DNA of 64,000 bases from a virus, in IMG/VR virus record IMGVR_UViG_3300032249_000861, positions 1 to 64,000 of that record; one strand, 5' to 3'. Position numbers and translations under genes: made by a program. Positions 1 to 5,603 of the stretch are shown one piece after another. Position 1 is the first letter of the stretch, and the number at the start of each line of letters is the position of its first letter. The notes under the pieces were generated by a model. The model was not told the DNA's origin. It saw only the letters and a program-made list of their open reading frames with translations, and did no database searches.

Positions 1-88
1 ATCCACCATAGACCGAATAGAAGACGAAACCCACAACAGCAACGGCAGCAGCCGCAAGAATCGAACCAAACAAAATCACATCGTTCAT
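1..88 (-). CDS. Small single-span membrane peptide, C-terminus cut by window edge
   Basis: Reading leftward from the ATG at 88, the 29 visible residues run from MNDVILFGS through an Ala/Val-rich hydrophobic stretch to FVFYSVYGG. This is one membrane span with almost no N-terminal tail. The start is supported by an AAAGGG ribosome binding site just upstream and by a consensus promoter at 134-162. The rest of the protein lies outside the window. I do not recognise a family. It resembles the other tiny membrane peptides of this arm (2304-2375, 2732-2812, 2799-2906, 5022-5141), which suggests host-takeover or envelope-acting peptides, but that is inference. Confidence 0.6.
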   Translation of the reverse strand, partial: MNDVILFGSILAAAAVAVVGFVFYSVYGG

Positions 89-133
89 AGAAACCCTTTC
101 AAATTGAAAATCGATCACAACATCCATGCCACA

Positions 134-162
134 AGTCTACACTAATTATCGTCATTTGTCAA
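134..162 (-). promoter_or_regulatory. Sigma-70-like promoter with embedded CGATAAT motif
   Basis: On the minus strand TTGACA (157-162) and TAGACT (134-139) are separated by 17 nt. The spacer carries GACGATAATT, a member of the GTCGATAATA motif family seen in this arm. It would drive the membrane peptide starting at 88. Confidence 0.75.
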
Positions 163-187
163 GTGGGAACTTTAAAAAAATTTTGGT

Positions 188-346
188 TCACCACCCATTA
201 CGGCGACACTCTTCATTCCAAGCGTCTACCTCTGCTTTTTGCTTACGGGTAACTGCCGGACCCTCGCCCGTCAAGTAAGCGTCACGGGCTGCATCATAGC
301 CATCATCCGAATCTTCGTCATCGTACTCGTTATCATACCGACTCAT
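188..346 (-). CDS. Small acidic hypothetical protein, 52 aa
   Basis: The protein begins MSRYDNEYDDEDSDD and is strongly acidic at the N-terminus, then basic (TRKQKAEVDAW), ending CRRNGW. A longer frame starts upstream at 403, but that start lies inside the promoter. The ATG at 346 has a GTGAGG site 6 nt upstream and is the better start. No family is recognised. It forms its own transcription unit, flanked by a promoter upstream and by a palindromic element beyond that. Small acidic phage proteins are often host-protein inhibitors or DNA mimics; nothing here proves that role. Confidence 0.65.
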   Translation of the reverse strand: MSRYDNEYDDEDSDDGYDAARDAYLTGEGPAVTRKQKAEVDAWNEECRRNGW

Positions 347-374
347 CACCAACCTCACTTTCTTGTATGCCATC

Positions 375-403
375 ATTCTACCATATATTATCGGCAAATG
401 CAA
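375..403 (-). promoter_or_regulatory. Sigma-70-like promoter with embedded CCGATAATA
   Basis: Minus-strand TTGCAT (398-403), a 17-nt spacer containing GCCGATAATA (386-395), then TAGAAT (375-380). It lies just upstream of the 52-aa acidic gene starting at 346. Confidence 0.75.
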
Positions 404-424
404 GGGGCGAACTTGAATCTTACG

Positions 425-524
425 AGATTGTAAGGATTGTCGTAAAGTGTTGCAGCATAAAGACTTGCGACGACCCCGGCCCGCCCCGTCGGCCCTAAGT
501 GCTTGAACACAAAGGGTTTACGAC
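425..524. repeat. Intergenic imperfect palindrome, copy 1
   Basis: The core runs 459-504: AAGACTTGCG, a C/G-rich centre (CCCCGGCCCGCCCC), then CCCTAAGTGCTT, so the arms pair imperfectly. Outer arms (CGTAAAG on the left, GGTTTACG on the right) extend it to about 95 bp. It sits between the stop of the gene at 535 and the promoter at 375. It is one of eight copies. Confidence 0.75.
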
Positions 525-534
525 GAGGGAGAGT

Positions 535-765
535 TTACTCAAAATCAACAAAGATGATCTGAGCGTAGCCGCGAGGCTTAACGGTATAGCCATCTCCATA
601 GTCAAGGGTATCGGCCTTAACAGCCGTCATACCAGCTAGAGCCTTAGCCTTACGAACAACACTGCGCTGGCTAGCATTTTTCTTGGGGATGAACTCGTAA
701 CGATTCACCCAACCAAAGTTAGCTTCACCACCAAAAGTATCCGTATGGGTAACAACGCACTTCAT
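535..765 (-). CDS. Hypothetical protein, 76 aa, last gene of a four-gene unit
   Basis: The protein starts MKCVVTHTDTFGGEANF and continues through NRYEFIPKKN to QIIFVDFE. The mix of beta-prone and basic residues fits a small soluble protein. Its ATG overlaps the stop of the upstream 47-aa gene (ATGA), and an AAAGGAA ribosome binding site lies inside that gene. It is therefore the distal gene of the operon 1224 to 535, driven by the promoter at 1255-1282. Palindrome copy 1 begins directly after its stop. No function can be assigned; it looks like the short conserved proteins of many phage early regions. Confidence 0.7.
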   Translation of the reverse strand: MKCVVTHTDTFGGEANFGWVNRYEFIPKKNASQRSVVRKAKALAGMTAVKADTLDYGDGYTVKPRGYAQIIFVDFE

Positions 766-905
766 TTTGCCAATTCCTTTGCTTTCATGGTTTCAAGATA
801 CAACTGTTCCAACATCTTCACACGATTTACTGCACGATCAGTCTCACGATTCATGAGTATAACAGCTTTCTCATGTGCTGTCAACTCTATCTTTTTCGTT
901 TTCAT
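762..905 (-). CDS. Short helical hypothetical protein, 47 aa
   Basis: The sequence begins MKTKKIELTAHEKAV and ends KAKELAK. It is lysine- and glutamate-rich and probably all helical, perhaps a coiled coil. The start codon overlaps the stop of the upstream gene by 4 nt (ATGA) and its own stop overlaps the next start in the same way. This tight coupling is the main evidence that it is real. Function is unknown. Confidence 0.65.
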   Translation of the reverse strand: MKTKKIELTAHEKAVILMNRETDRAVNRVKMLEQLYLETMKAKELAK

Positions 906-1057
906 TTGTTTTCTTCTTCTTTCTTCAACGGGCCACGATAGCCCCTGAACTTTCTCAACTCACCATAGTAGTTACGACTAGCAGACCCGTGCGAGGTCTT
1001 TTTCTTTTTAGGGTTTTGGTACATAACTTTCAACAAAAATTCATAATGAGGATCCAT
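902..1057 (-). CDS. Basic hypothetical protein, 51 aa
   Basis: It starts MDPHYEFLLKVMYQNPKKKK and continues through HGSASRNYYG to an acidic/basic end (KKEEENK). The TTAGGAG ribosome binding site overlaps the stop codon of the upstream gene, and the stop overlaps the next start as ATGA. The lysine run and the aromatic/basic middle suggest nucleic-acid binding, but no family is recognised. It is the second gene of the four-gene unit. Confidence 0.65.
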   Translation of the reverse strand: MDPHYEFLLKVMYQNPKKKKTSHGSASRNYYGELRKFRGYRGPLKKEEENK

Positions 1058-1068
1058 TTTTTATACTC

Positions 1069-1224
1069 CTAACCAAACAACTCATATTCTTCATCGGTCA
1101 ATGCTACCTCATCGGGACGATAGCAGTTATTGCCGTACAGATCACGATTCTTAGGACGCTTTTCCCATTCGTCCATGAATCGGTTATACTCTTCGATACG
1201 CTTTTCTTCTTCGCTTTTCATCAT
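1069..1224 (-). CDS. Charged hypothetical protein, 51 aa, first gene of unit
   Basis: It reads MMKSEEEKRIEEYNRF and ends TDEEYELFG. It is charged and helical at the N-terminus, with Asn/Tyr-rich middle residues. Two consecutive ATGs (1224 and 1221) follow a GAGAG ribosome binding site. It is the promoter-proximal gene of the four-gene unit, 30 nt downstream of the -10 element. Function is not recognised. Confidence 0.65.
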   Translation of the reverse strand: MMKSEEEKRIEEYNRFMDEWEKRPKNRDLYGNNCYRPDEVALTDEEYELFG

Positions 1225-1254
1225 TCACTCTCTTTTTCTACTCTATTATCGACA

Positions 1255-1282
1255 AGTATAGCAGAGAAACTTTAGGTGTCAA
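1255..1282 (-). promoter_or_regulatory. Sigma-70-like promoter followed by GTCGATAATA
   Basis: Minus-strand TTGACA (1277-1282), a 16-nt spacer, then TATACT (1255-1260). The motif GTCGATAATA (1245-1254) directly abuts the -10 element, where it would cover the transcription start. It drives the four-gene unit 1224 to 535. Confidence 0.75.
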
Positions 1283-1294
1283 GCAGGAAGTTTT

Positions 1295-1395
1295 CTTACA
1301 ATATCGTAAGGTTATCGTAAAGCATTACAACATAAGGACTTACGCTTCGCCCGGCCTGCCCCGTTTGACGTAAGTGTTTACGCCATAAGGGTTTA
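1295..1395. repeat. Intergenic imperfect palindrome, copy 2
   Basis: Core arms are AAGGACTTACG (1334-1344) and CGTAAGTGTTT (1369-1379) around CCCGGCCTGCCCCG. Outer arms carry CGTAAAGCATTAC and CATAAGGGTTTAG. It lies immediately downstream of the gene at 1398-1841 and just 5' of the 1255-1282 promoter. Confidence 0.8.
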
Positions 1396-1397
1396 GA

Positions 1398-1841
1398 TTA
1401 GGTGCAGTTGTAGGTGTCGGTGTAAACCTCGCACCCCATCTCACTAAGCCGTGCGGCCAGCTCCCTAACCAATTCCGTACGCTCAGTCAGAGTGTTGGGG
1501 GTTCCGTTGATATATTTGGGAGCCCAATATCCATTATCGTCATATGTACCAGCACCAAGATCGAGCTTTCCCAGAGCAACATCAACGAAATCCTTGCTCT
1601 CTTTCAGACCCCACAGCAGAGTGTTTCTTACGGCAGCAATGCACCGAATCTTCTCTTTGACAGGAACGCTTTGCAGAGTCAGATTCATGTGACGGGTGGG
1701 CTCAGAGCAACCACGATCACACGGAGACAGGCCGATTTCAATAGCCCTCTGAATCTCGTCACGAATAGTGTCGGAGATACTGGTGTTGCGGAGCAGCGAG
1801 AGAGCAGAGGTGAGAGCGAGCGAGAGGTTGATATTGTTCAT
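1398..1841 (-). CDS. Protein with ribosomal L7/L12 C-terminal-like domain, 147 aa
   Basis: Residues about 58-91 read VKEKIRCIAAVRN...LWGLKESKDFVD, and residues 119-142 give a helix plus strand ending GCEVYTD. This matches the L7/L12 C-terminal fold, in which K-I-x-V-I-x-x-V-R is followed by GLKEAKDLVE and a final GAKVE strand. In ribosomes this domain recruits translation GTPases. Here it is fused to an unrelated helical N-terminus (MNNINLSLALTSALSLL) with a Cys pair (CDRGC). It is monocistronic, has an AGGAA site before ATG 1841 and the promoter at 1883-1911. Function in the phage is unknown. Modulation of host translation is a hypothesis. Confidence 0.7.
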   Translation of the reverse strand: MNNINLSLALTSALSLLRNTSISDTIRDEIQRAIEIGLSPCDRGCSEPTRHMNLTLQSVPVKEKIRCIAAVRNTLLWGLKESKDFVDVALGKLDLGAGTYDDNGYWAPKYINGTPNTLTERTELVRELAARLSEMGCEVYTDTYNCT

Positions 1842-1882
1842 CTTGAAGTTCCTACTGGGGGTTTGGTTAGTGATTACACACT

Positions 1883-1911
1883 AGTCTACCATACATTATC
1901 GACCAATGCAA
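1883..1911 (-). promoter_or_regulatory. Sigma-70-like promoter with embedded GTCGATAATG
   Basis: Minus-strand TTGCAT (1906-1911), a 17-nt spacer containing GTCGATAATG, and TAGACT (1883-1888). It serves the L7/L12-like gene. Confidence 0.75.
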
Positions 1912-1941
1912 GAGGGTGTCTTGAAAAATTCTTTTTTTATC

Positions 1942-2024
1942 CTAAGTCTATTAGCTTCAAGGACTTGCGTCAAAAGCGGCCCGCCCCGTTTGCCCTAAGT
2001 GCTGTCGCACAAAGGGTTTAGGGG
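1942..2024. repeat. Intergenic imperfect palindrome, copy 3
   Basis: AAGGACTTGCG (1959-1969) pairs imperfectly with CCCTAAGTGCT (1993-2003) around a CGGCCCGCCCCG centre. The right outer arm is AAAGGGTTTAG. It lies between the stop at 2032 and the promoter at 1883. Confidence 0.75.
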
Positions 2025-2031
2025 GAATGGC

Positions 2032-2301
2032 TCAGTCGTCGTATGGGCCATCTTCGTTATAGTCTACAAATCCCACAGCCTCATCAGCGTGGAAATCTTC
2101 CTGATAATCTAAATCTTCCCCATAACAGCCGTAATCTTCATCGGTTCCCCATCCTGCGGAAGCCAACGCAGATTCAGCATCACCATCCATACTATCATCA
2201 AACGAATCATCGTCAAATTCTCCAACGGTATCATCTTGCTCAAAATCGTATCCCTGTCCGTATTCCTCATTCCAGCCCTGATCAGCACTGTCGTAGCTCA
2301 T
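2032..2301 (-). CDS. Highly acidic Asp/Glu/Gly/Tyr-rich protein, 89 aa
   Basis: Starting MSYDSADQGWNEEY, the protein is dominated by Asp, Glu, Gly and Tyr with almost no basic residues. It is probably disordered and strongly negative. The ATG at 2301 has GAGGGA 7 nt upstream. A TTG two codons earlier in frame is less likely. It follows the 23-aa membrane peptide with no gap (the site GTGAGGGATTGA includes that peptide's stop). Extreme acidity suggests a DNA-mimic or a polycation-binding inhibitor, but this is only inference from composition. Confidence 0.7.
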   Translation of the reverse strand: MSYDSADQGWNEEYGQGYDFEQDDTVGEFDDDSFDDSMDGDAESALASAGWGTDEDYGCYGEDLDYQEDFHADEAVGFVDYNEDGPYDD

Positions 2302-2303
2302 GG

Positions 2304-2375
2304 TCAATCCCTCACAATGGTGGTGATGTAAAACAGGCCAACGTATCCGACAACAAAAGCAATTGCACTAAGCAT
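2304..2375 (-). CDS. 23-aa single-span membrane peptide
   Basis: The peptide MLSAIAFVVGYVG continues to FYITTIVRD and is essentially one membrane span with a basic C-terminal end. GGAG lies 7 nt upstream of the ATG at 2375. A second ATG at 2381 is too close to that site. It overlaps the end of the upstream gene by 8 nt and its stop sits in the leader of the acidic gene, so the three are translationally coupled. Function is unknown. Confidence 0.5.
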   Translation of the reverse strand: MLSAIAFVVGYVGLFYITTIVRD

Positions 2376-2541
2376 GATCATACTCCTCTGGAACAAATTC
2401 GTCAATAGCACCCACAACGTCTGCCCAATCCCAAAAGTTGACTTCCACACTAGGGTCGTCGATAGGCTCAACCATCGGCTCAACAATACCCGCTTCGGCC
2501 ATGTCGTTCAGAATGTCGTTGATCTCGTCGAAGTTCAGCAT
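2368..2541 (-). CDS. Acidic hypothetical protein, 57 aa
   Basis: It starts MLNFDEINDILNDMAE and is rich in Asp, Glu, Val and Trp (VNFWDWADVVG), ending EEYDHA. A longer frame starts at 2607, inside the promoter. The ATG at 2541 is preferred because AGGAATCAG precedes it and the -10 element lies just upstream. It is the first gene of the unit 2541 to 2032. No family is recognised. Confidence 0.65.
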   Translation of the reverse strand: MLNFDEINDILNDMAEAGIVEPMVEPIDDPSVEVNFWDWADVVGAIDEFVPEEYDHA

Positions 2542-2578
2542 GATTCTGATTCCTGTGGTTTCCGTTCGTGATGCTGCG

Positions 2579-2607
2579 ATTATACTCTTATTATCGGCCA
2601 GCGTCAA
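2579..2607 (-). promoter_or_regulatory. Near-consensus sigma-70 promoter with CCGATAATA
   Basis: Minus-strand TTGACG (2602-2607), 17-nt spacer containing GGCCGATAATA, then TATAAT (2579-2584). It drives the three-gene unit of acidic and membrane proteins. Confidence 0.8.
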
Positions 2608-2664
2608 GCAGAAACTTGGAAAATTCCAGAATATAATTTCATGCCAAAGATGAAAAATCTTTTA

Positions 2665-2737
2665 GTTGACGTAAAGCGTTGGTACATAAAGACTTACGCT
2701 TCGCGGGGCGGGCCGGACTCGCGGTAAGTCCTTACTG
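2665..2737. repeat. Intergenic imperfect palindrome, copy 4
   Basis: AAAGACTTACG (2688-2698) and CGGTAAGTCCTTA (2722-2734) flank GGGGCGGGCCGG. The element overlaps the stop codon of the 26-aa gene at 2732. The left outer arm has GACGTAAAGCG. Confidence 0.75.
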
Positions 2738-2812
2738 GTGAAGGAGATACGTCAAGCCACACCCTAGAATGAAACACACCCCCAGTAGAACATAATCACT
2801 AATTTTCATCAT
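2732..2812 (-). CDS. 26-aa membrane peptide
   Basis: MMKISDYVLLGVCFILGC continues to LTYLLHQ and is one hydrophobic span. A strong TGGAGGAAA site precedes the double ATG (2812, 2809). The gene overlaps the end of the upstream 35-aa peptide gene, giving translational coupling. The stop lies within palindrome copy 4. The same frame stays open to 2920, but the internal ribosome binding site makes the short form more likely. No family is recognised. Confidence 0.5.
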   Translation of the reverse strand: MMKISDYVLLGVCFILGCGLTYLLHQ

Positions 2813-2906
2813 TTTCCTCCATATACATGATATTTGACATACTAGCATACAGAATAATACCAACAATATACCCAAAAGCCACACTGATAAAATCAAACTG
2901 ATACAT
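2799..2906 (-). CDS. 35-aa membrane peptide with acidic tail
   Basis: It starts MYQFDFISVAFGYIVG, forms one membrane span, and ends with the charged tail MEENDEN. GGAG sits 8 nt upstream of the ATG at 2906. An alternative overlapping frame starting at 2920 (MEIQGCISL) is hydrophobic and Cys-rich throughout and less convincing. It lies between the 62-aa membrane protein and the 26-aa peptide in one run of tiny membrane genes. Confidence 0.45.
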   Translation of the reverse strand: MYQFDFISVAFGYIVGIILYASMSNIMYMEENDEN

Positions 2907-2934
2907 CCCTGTATCTCCATTTTGGTTTAAGTGG

Positions 2935-3123
2935 TCAATCCCTGTATCCTACCCAGAAATCATCCCCATCATCACTCTTCATAAGGGTAAAACCTCTGGC
3001 CCTCATAGCCTCATACTCATGTATTCTCTGCCAAACTTCTCCCACAATAGAGAGAAAGTAGACAAACCCCAAAACAAAAAGCATAAGACCCATCCAAGCC
3101 CACACCAGAATAAAATCGCCCAT
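2935..3123 (-). CDS. Membrane protein, 62 aa
   Basis: It begins MGDFILVWAWMGLML, with a hydrophobic span over about residues 4-28. The cytosolic or periplasmic part that follows is charged (EVWQRIHEYEAMRAR) and ends VGYRD. The ATG at 3123 has GGAGG 7 nt upstream. A TTG two codons earlier is an in-frame alternative. It starts 2 nt after the upstream stop and shares the promoter at 3376. The topology of a short N-out span with a soluble tail resembles small phage membrane effectors, but no family is recognised. Confidence 0.65.
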   Translation of the reverse strand: MGDFILVWAWMGLMLFVLGFVYFLSIVGEVWQRIHEYEAMRARGFTLMKSDDGDDFWVGYRD

Positions 3124-3125
3124 GT

Positions 3126-3329
3126 TCAAGCCTCCGTTTCGGCAGGGATATTGGTCAAATTCTCACACTGGTCAAGGTAGCACGACCGATACTCAGTATG
3201 TCCAATCTTCACAATCATCAACTTACCCTTGGGCTTATCTTCAACCCTACGAACCTCACCACGGAAGTCCTCACCCTTATAGCTAAACTCTACCCAATCA
3301 TACCGCTGGGGCAACACAATGTTACTCAT
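3126..3329 (-). CDS. SH3/KOW-like small beta protein, 67 aa
   Basis: It begins MSNIVLPQRYDWVEF and has alternating beta strands: VEFSYKGEDFRGEVRRV, then GKLMIVKIG, then an end with two Cys (SCYLDQCEN). This is like the small SH3/KOW-type barrel proteins common in phages, including 4296-4454 here. The ATG at 3329 follows GAGG by 5 nt. Earlier in-frame ATGs (3353, 3377) lie too close to the promoter. It is the first gene of the unit 3329 to 2732. Fold assignment is by eye. Confidence 0.6.
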   Translation of the reverse strand: MSNIVLPQRYDWVEFSYKGEDFRGEVRRVEDKPKGKLMIVKIGHTEYRSCYLDQCENLTNIPAETEA

Positions 3330-3375
3330 CTTTTCCTCTTGGTTACTGGTCATCTTCCCTATACCTATTATCGAC

Positions 3376-3404
3376 ATCCTACCACATCAGCCTTTAGTCT
3401 GCAA
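3376..3404 (-). promoter_or_regulatory. Sigma-70-like promoter followed by GTCGATAATA
   Basis: Minus-strand TTGCAG (3399-3404), 17-nt spacer, TAGGAT (3376-3381), with GTCGATAATA (3366-3375) abutting the -10. This is the same layout as the promoters at 1255 and 4495. It drives the unit of SH3-like and membrane genes. Confidence 0.6.
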
Positions 3405-3425
3405 CACCTTGCAATGCCGTAAGGT

Positions 3426-3629
3426 TCAGATTCTCCACTCAACAAATTTGAGCGTGAAAACTTGACCGGGATACTTACTGGCGATATACGCCCGTGCAGT
3501 CTCCTCACGATTGTCGGTGGCGCCAACGCCTTGAACAACCTTTCCGTCAATGATCACACTCCAAATCTTACGCTTCCGAATTTTGGGAAGCGAACCAATG
3601 AAACCATTCACACTCGTAACTTTTTCCAT
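3426..3629 (-). CDS. Hypothetical protein, 67 aa
   Basis: It starts MEKVTSVNGFIGSLPK and continues IWSVIIDGKVVQGVG, then DNREETARAYIASKYPG, ending VEWRI. The arrangement is beta, beta, helix, beta, a compact soluble domain. The ATG at 3629 follows a GAGAG-type site. The longer in-frame version would start upstream of the promoter. It is monocistronic under the perfect-consensus promoter at 3658. The family is not recognised. Confidence 0.65.
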   Translation of the reverse strand: MEKVTSVNGFIGSLPKIRKRKIWSVIIDGKVVQGVGATDNREETARAYIASKYPGQVFTLKFVEWRI

Positions 3630-3657
3630 CTTCAACTCTCTCTTTCTTTCTGTCACC

Positions 3658-3686
3658 ATTATACAAGTATTATCGTCATTTGTCAA
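3658..3686 (-). promoter_or_regulatory. Perfect-consensus sigma-70 promoter with GACGATAATA
   Basis: Minus-strand TTGACA (3681-3686), exactly 17 nt, TATAAT (3658-3663). The spacer contains GACGATAATA. This is the best match to bacterial consensus in the window. Confidence 0.85.
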
Positions 3687-3711
3687 TAGCTTAGGCCAGA
3701 AAAACTTTCCT

Positions 3712-3810
3712 TGCAATGTCGTAAGGTTGTCGTAAGTCATTACCCCACAAGTACTTACGCTTCGCGGGGCGGGCCGCGTTTGCCCTAAGTGCTTATAGGG
3801 TAACGCTTTA
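3712..3810. repeat. Intergenic imperfect palindrome, copy 5
   Basis: AAGTACTTACG (3749-3759) pairs with CCCTAAGTGCTT (3783-3794) around GGGGCGGGCCGCG. The outer arms CATTACCCC and GGGTAACG are also complementary, so pairing extends to about 90 bp. Confidence 0.8.
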
Positions 3811-3845
3811 TGTCAACTGCTATAATTTTGTGCAGTAGTGATCGT

Positions 3846-4220
3846 TCATTCATCACTCTTGAAGCTGAACGGGCTGAGTTCCAGATGGGCGACCGCACCG
3901 TATTGCTTGGTCAGTTCTTCGACACGTTCACGACTTCCCGGCTTGCCAACCGGAACGATCATTGTGTCCTCACCCCCCACATAGCGTGGGTCAGCCTTTT
4001 CCTTGCGAGCTTTGCCAATGTTCTTCAGTGCGGCACGATTGAACTTGAGAACCTTTTCAGTCACAACGTAACGCTTGTGGTCAGTTACACCGTGAACATA
4101 GTCAACGTCGATGATAAACTGCTCATCGGTCACTTCGTGGCGAACGGGAATCGCGATACCCTTGAAGATCATACGGGCTTGACGCTCGGCATTTTCGATG
4201 ATGGGATACTTGGTTTTCAT
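3846..4220 (-). CDS. Hypothetical protein, 124 aa
   Basis: It starts MKTKYPIIENAERQARM and is basic in the centre (LKFNRAALKNIGKARKEK), with a C-terminal KPGSRERVEELTKQYG segment. An AGAGAGAAAAG site precedes the ATG. It looks like a soluble alpha/beta protein, perhaps nucleic-acid binding by charge. I recognise no family. It is monocistronic under the promoter at 4261-4288, and palindrome copy 5 lies just downstream of it. A 249-codon plus-strand frame overlaps the whole locus and was judged a shadow. Confidence 0.7.
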   Translation of the reverse strand: MKTKYPIIENAERQARMIFKGIAIPVRHEVTDEQFIIDVDYVHGVTDHKRYVVTEKVLKFNRAALKNIGKARKEKADPRYVGGEDTMIVPVGKPGSRERVEELTKQYGAVAHLELSPFSFKSDE

Positions 4221-4260
4221 TTTCTTTTCTCTCTTAGGTCTATCGTTCTCTTGTGCGTGA

Positions 4261-4288
4261 ATTATACCAAAAAACTTTTTCTTGTCAA
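4261..4288 (-). promoter_or_regulatory. Sigma-70 promoter without the CGATAATA motif
   Basis: Minus-strand TTGACA (4283-4288), 16-nt spacer, TATAAT (4261-4266). It lacks the GTCGATAATA motif seen in most promoters of this arm. It drives the 124-aa gene. Confidence 0.8.
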
Positions 4289-4295
4289 TCCCCTC

Positions 4296-4454
4296 TTATG
4301 CGGGGGATATCTCATGATCGCCACAATCCCAAAGGTTTCCACCTTCGGTACGCACGATCCACACATTCCCCTCATCGTAGGTATAGGAAACAATCTTTCC
4401 TACAATCTTTTTCTCGAATCCCTTGAGCACAACCTTATCACCAATTTCAAACAT
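4296..4454 (-). CDS. KOW/SH3-like small protein, 52 aa
   Basis: It begins MFEIGDKVVLKGFEKK and continues IVGKIVSYTYDEGNVW, then WDCGDHE. The GDKVVLKG...GKIVS pattern is typical of small SH3/KOW-type barrels that bind RNA or protein. The ATG at 4454 has an AGAGAGAAAAG site and follows the promoter at 4495-4523. The stop lies 8 nt before the next promoter. It is too short for confident family naming. Confidence 0.65.
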   Translation of the reverse strand: MFEIGDKVVLKGFEKKIVGKIVSYTYDEGNVWIVRTEGGNLWDCGDHEISPA

Positions 4455-4494
4455 TCTTTTCTCTCTTTCTTTCTTCTCTATCTCTTATATCGAC

Positions 4495-4523
4495 ATTATA
4501 CCACAGCTTTCTTGAGTTTGCAA
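4495..4523 (-). promoter_or_regulatory. Sigma-70-like promoter followed by GTCGATATAA
   Basis: Minus-strand TTGCAA (4518-4523), 17-nt spacer, TATAAT (4495-4500), then GTCGATATAA (4485-4494) directly abutting the -10. It drives the 52-aa KOW-like gene. Confidence 0.8.
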
Positions 4524-4601
4524 GAGAAATCCAGAGATTTTATTGTCAAGAGATTTTGACAAAACTTTTCGTCATTTCCTTTGGGCTTGGCACACCATTT
4601 G

Positions 4602-4692
4602 CTAAGTCGTCGTAAAGTCTTATGGGGCAAGTACTTACGTCGAGCGGGGCCCGCCCGCCTTGCCCTAAGTGCTTTAGGGTCAAGGACTTACG
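4602..4692. repeat. Intergenic imperfect palindrome, copy 6
   Basis: CAAGTACTTACG and CCCTAAGTGCTT flank GCGGGGCCCGCCCG. The outer arms CGTAAAGTCTTATGG and AAGGACTTACGG extend the symmetry. It ends just before the stop of the gene at 4694. Confidence 0.8.
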
Positions 4693-4693
4693 G

Positions 4694-5011
4694 TTAGTAT
4701 ACCAGATTCATATCGGCTACCGTTACCCCATCAGTATATGGTGTACCATCGTCCAGGTACCATTCTCCCTTGCGTTGATACACACGTACAGGCGAATACT
4801 GGTTGATTCTATCTTTAGTGGTAATGGTATACCATCCACCCGTATTGAGTGTAGCAGAGTTATCGGGATGAATACGTACAACGGTCGTACCATGTAAGGC
4901 GATACCTACGCTACCATCAGGAAGAATTTCCGCATAGGTATTGTTACCCACCTTGCGAGTATTCCTCTTAGTCTTACCATGTACCATCTTAGTAGCTTCG
5001 TAGTGTGTCAT
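4694..5011 (-). CDS. Hypothetical protein, 105 aa, possible nucleic-acid binding N-terminus
   Basis: It begins MTHYEATKMVHGKTKRNTRK, then a beta-rich section with repeated turns (LPDGSVGIALHG, VRIHPDNSATL, WYTITTKDR, GEWYLDDGTPY). This could be a small beta-sheet protein with a basic N-terminal arm. AAGGAAAAC precedes the ATG at 5011. An in-frame start far upstream (5101) would overlap the 39-aa membrane gene and is rejected. It is the second gene of the unit starting at 5141. No family is recognised. Confidence 0.65.
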   Translation of the reverse strand: MTHYEATKMVHGKTKRNTRKVGNNTYAEILPDGSVGIALHGTTVVRIHPDNSATLNTGGWYTITTKDRINQYSPVRVYQRKGEWYLDDGTPYTDGVTVADMNLVY

Positions 5012-5021
5012 TTTGTTTTCC

Positions 5022-5141
5022 TTAGTCGTTTTCGTGCAGAATGGAATGAACAGCGTTACCCACTTCGTGGGCAGTATACGAAATAAAACCAGCAAAAGCA
5101 ATCAAGGCGAACAGTTGAGCGTATTCGATAACCGTAATCAT
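5022..5141 (-). CDS. 39-aa membrane peptide
   Basis: It starts MITVIEYAQLFALIAFAGF, forms one membrane span, then a His-containing polar tail (HEVGNAVHSILHEND). A GAGAG site lies 7 nt before the ATG at 5141, and the promoter at 5167-5195 is correctly placed. It is followed 10 nt later by the 105-aa gene. It joins the group of tiny membrane peptides in this arm. Confidence 0.6.
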   Translation of the reverse strand: MITVIEYAQLFALIAFAGFISYTAHEVGNAVHSILHEND

Positions 5142-5166
5142 TAGACTCTCTCTTTCTTGTGTCATC

Positions 5167-5195
5167 ATTCTACATCTATTATCGACCAATGTCAA
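5167..5195 (-). promoter_or_regulatory. Near-consensus promoter with GTCGATAATA in spacer
   Basis: Minus-strand TTGACA (5190-5195), 17-nt spacer with GGTCGATAATA, TAGAAT (5167-5172). It drives the membrane peptide and the 105-aa gene. Confidence 0.85.
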
Positions 5196-5225
5196 CCCCT
5201 AGCAGCAAGAAAAACTTCCTTACAA

Positions 5226-5321
5226 TACCGTAAGCTTTCTCTAAGTCTATACGGAATAAGCACTTACGTCGAGTTCGGCCCGTCCGCCTAGCCCTAAGTA
5301 CTTATAGGGCAGGGGTTTACG
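5226..5321. repeat. Intergenic imperfect palindrome, copy 7
   Basis: AAGCACTTACG (5258-5268) and CCCTAAGTACTT (5292-5303) flank a CGGCCCGTCCG centre. The inner arms differ from copy 5 yet still pair, with G-T or matched changes. It ends at the stop of the gene at 5322. Confidence 0.8.
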
Positions 5322-5537
5322 TCATGAGGCGTGAATGAACACCGTTTCGCTTACTGTACGGTTGGTCACCGTCACGATCCAATTCTTTCCACTACCATCC
5401 TCACGCATGATGCCATTGATAAGGCCCACATGAGCGTTACCCCTTGGGTCGATCACACAGTGATACTTGCCAGCTCGCATAGCAGCGAAAATCTTGTCAA
5501 GATTATTCGTCACAGTTTTATAGTTAGTCTGAAGCAT
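5322..5537 (-). CDS. Hypothetical protein, 71 aa
   Basis: It starts MLQTNYKTVTNNLDKIF and continues AAMRAGKYHCVIDPRGN, then NWIVTVTNRTVSE, ending FIHAS. A helix is followed by several strands, with a small soluble look. AAGAGGAAAAAG gives a strong ribosome binding site. Its promoter (5561-5589) is consensus but without the CGATAATA motif. No family is recognised. Confidence 0.7.
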   Translation of the reverse strand: MLQTNYKTVTNNLDKIFAAMRAGKYHCVIDPRGNAHVGLINGIMREDGSGKNWIVTVTNRTVSETVFIHAS

Positions 5538-5560
5538 CTTTTTCCTCTTGGGTTGATTCT

Positions 5561-5589
5561 ATTCTAGTGTTTTGCTCTTACGTTGTCAA
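5561..5589 (-). promoter_or_regulatory. Sigma-70-like promoter without CGATAATA
   Basis: Minus-strand TTGACA (5584-5589), 17-nt spacer, TAGAAT (5561-5566). The spacer lacks the conserved motif. It drives the 71-aa gene. Confidence 0.8.
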
Positions 5590-5603
5590 TACTGTACGAA
5601 CTA

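Noticed and set aside
3810-4559. 249-codon plus-strand open frame across the small-gene arm
   Set aside because: It runs opposite two minus-strand genes that have ribosome binding sites and consensus promoters, it crosses a palindrome and two promoters, and it has no start signal. It is a chance shadow.
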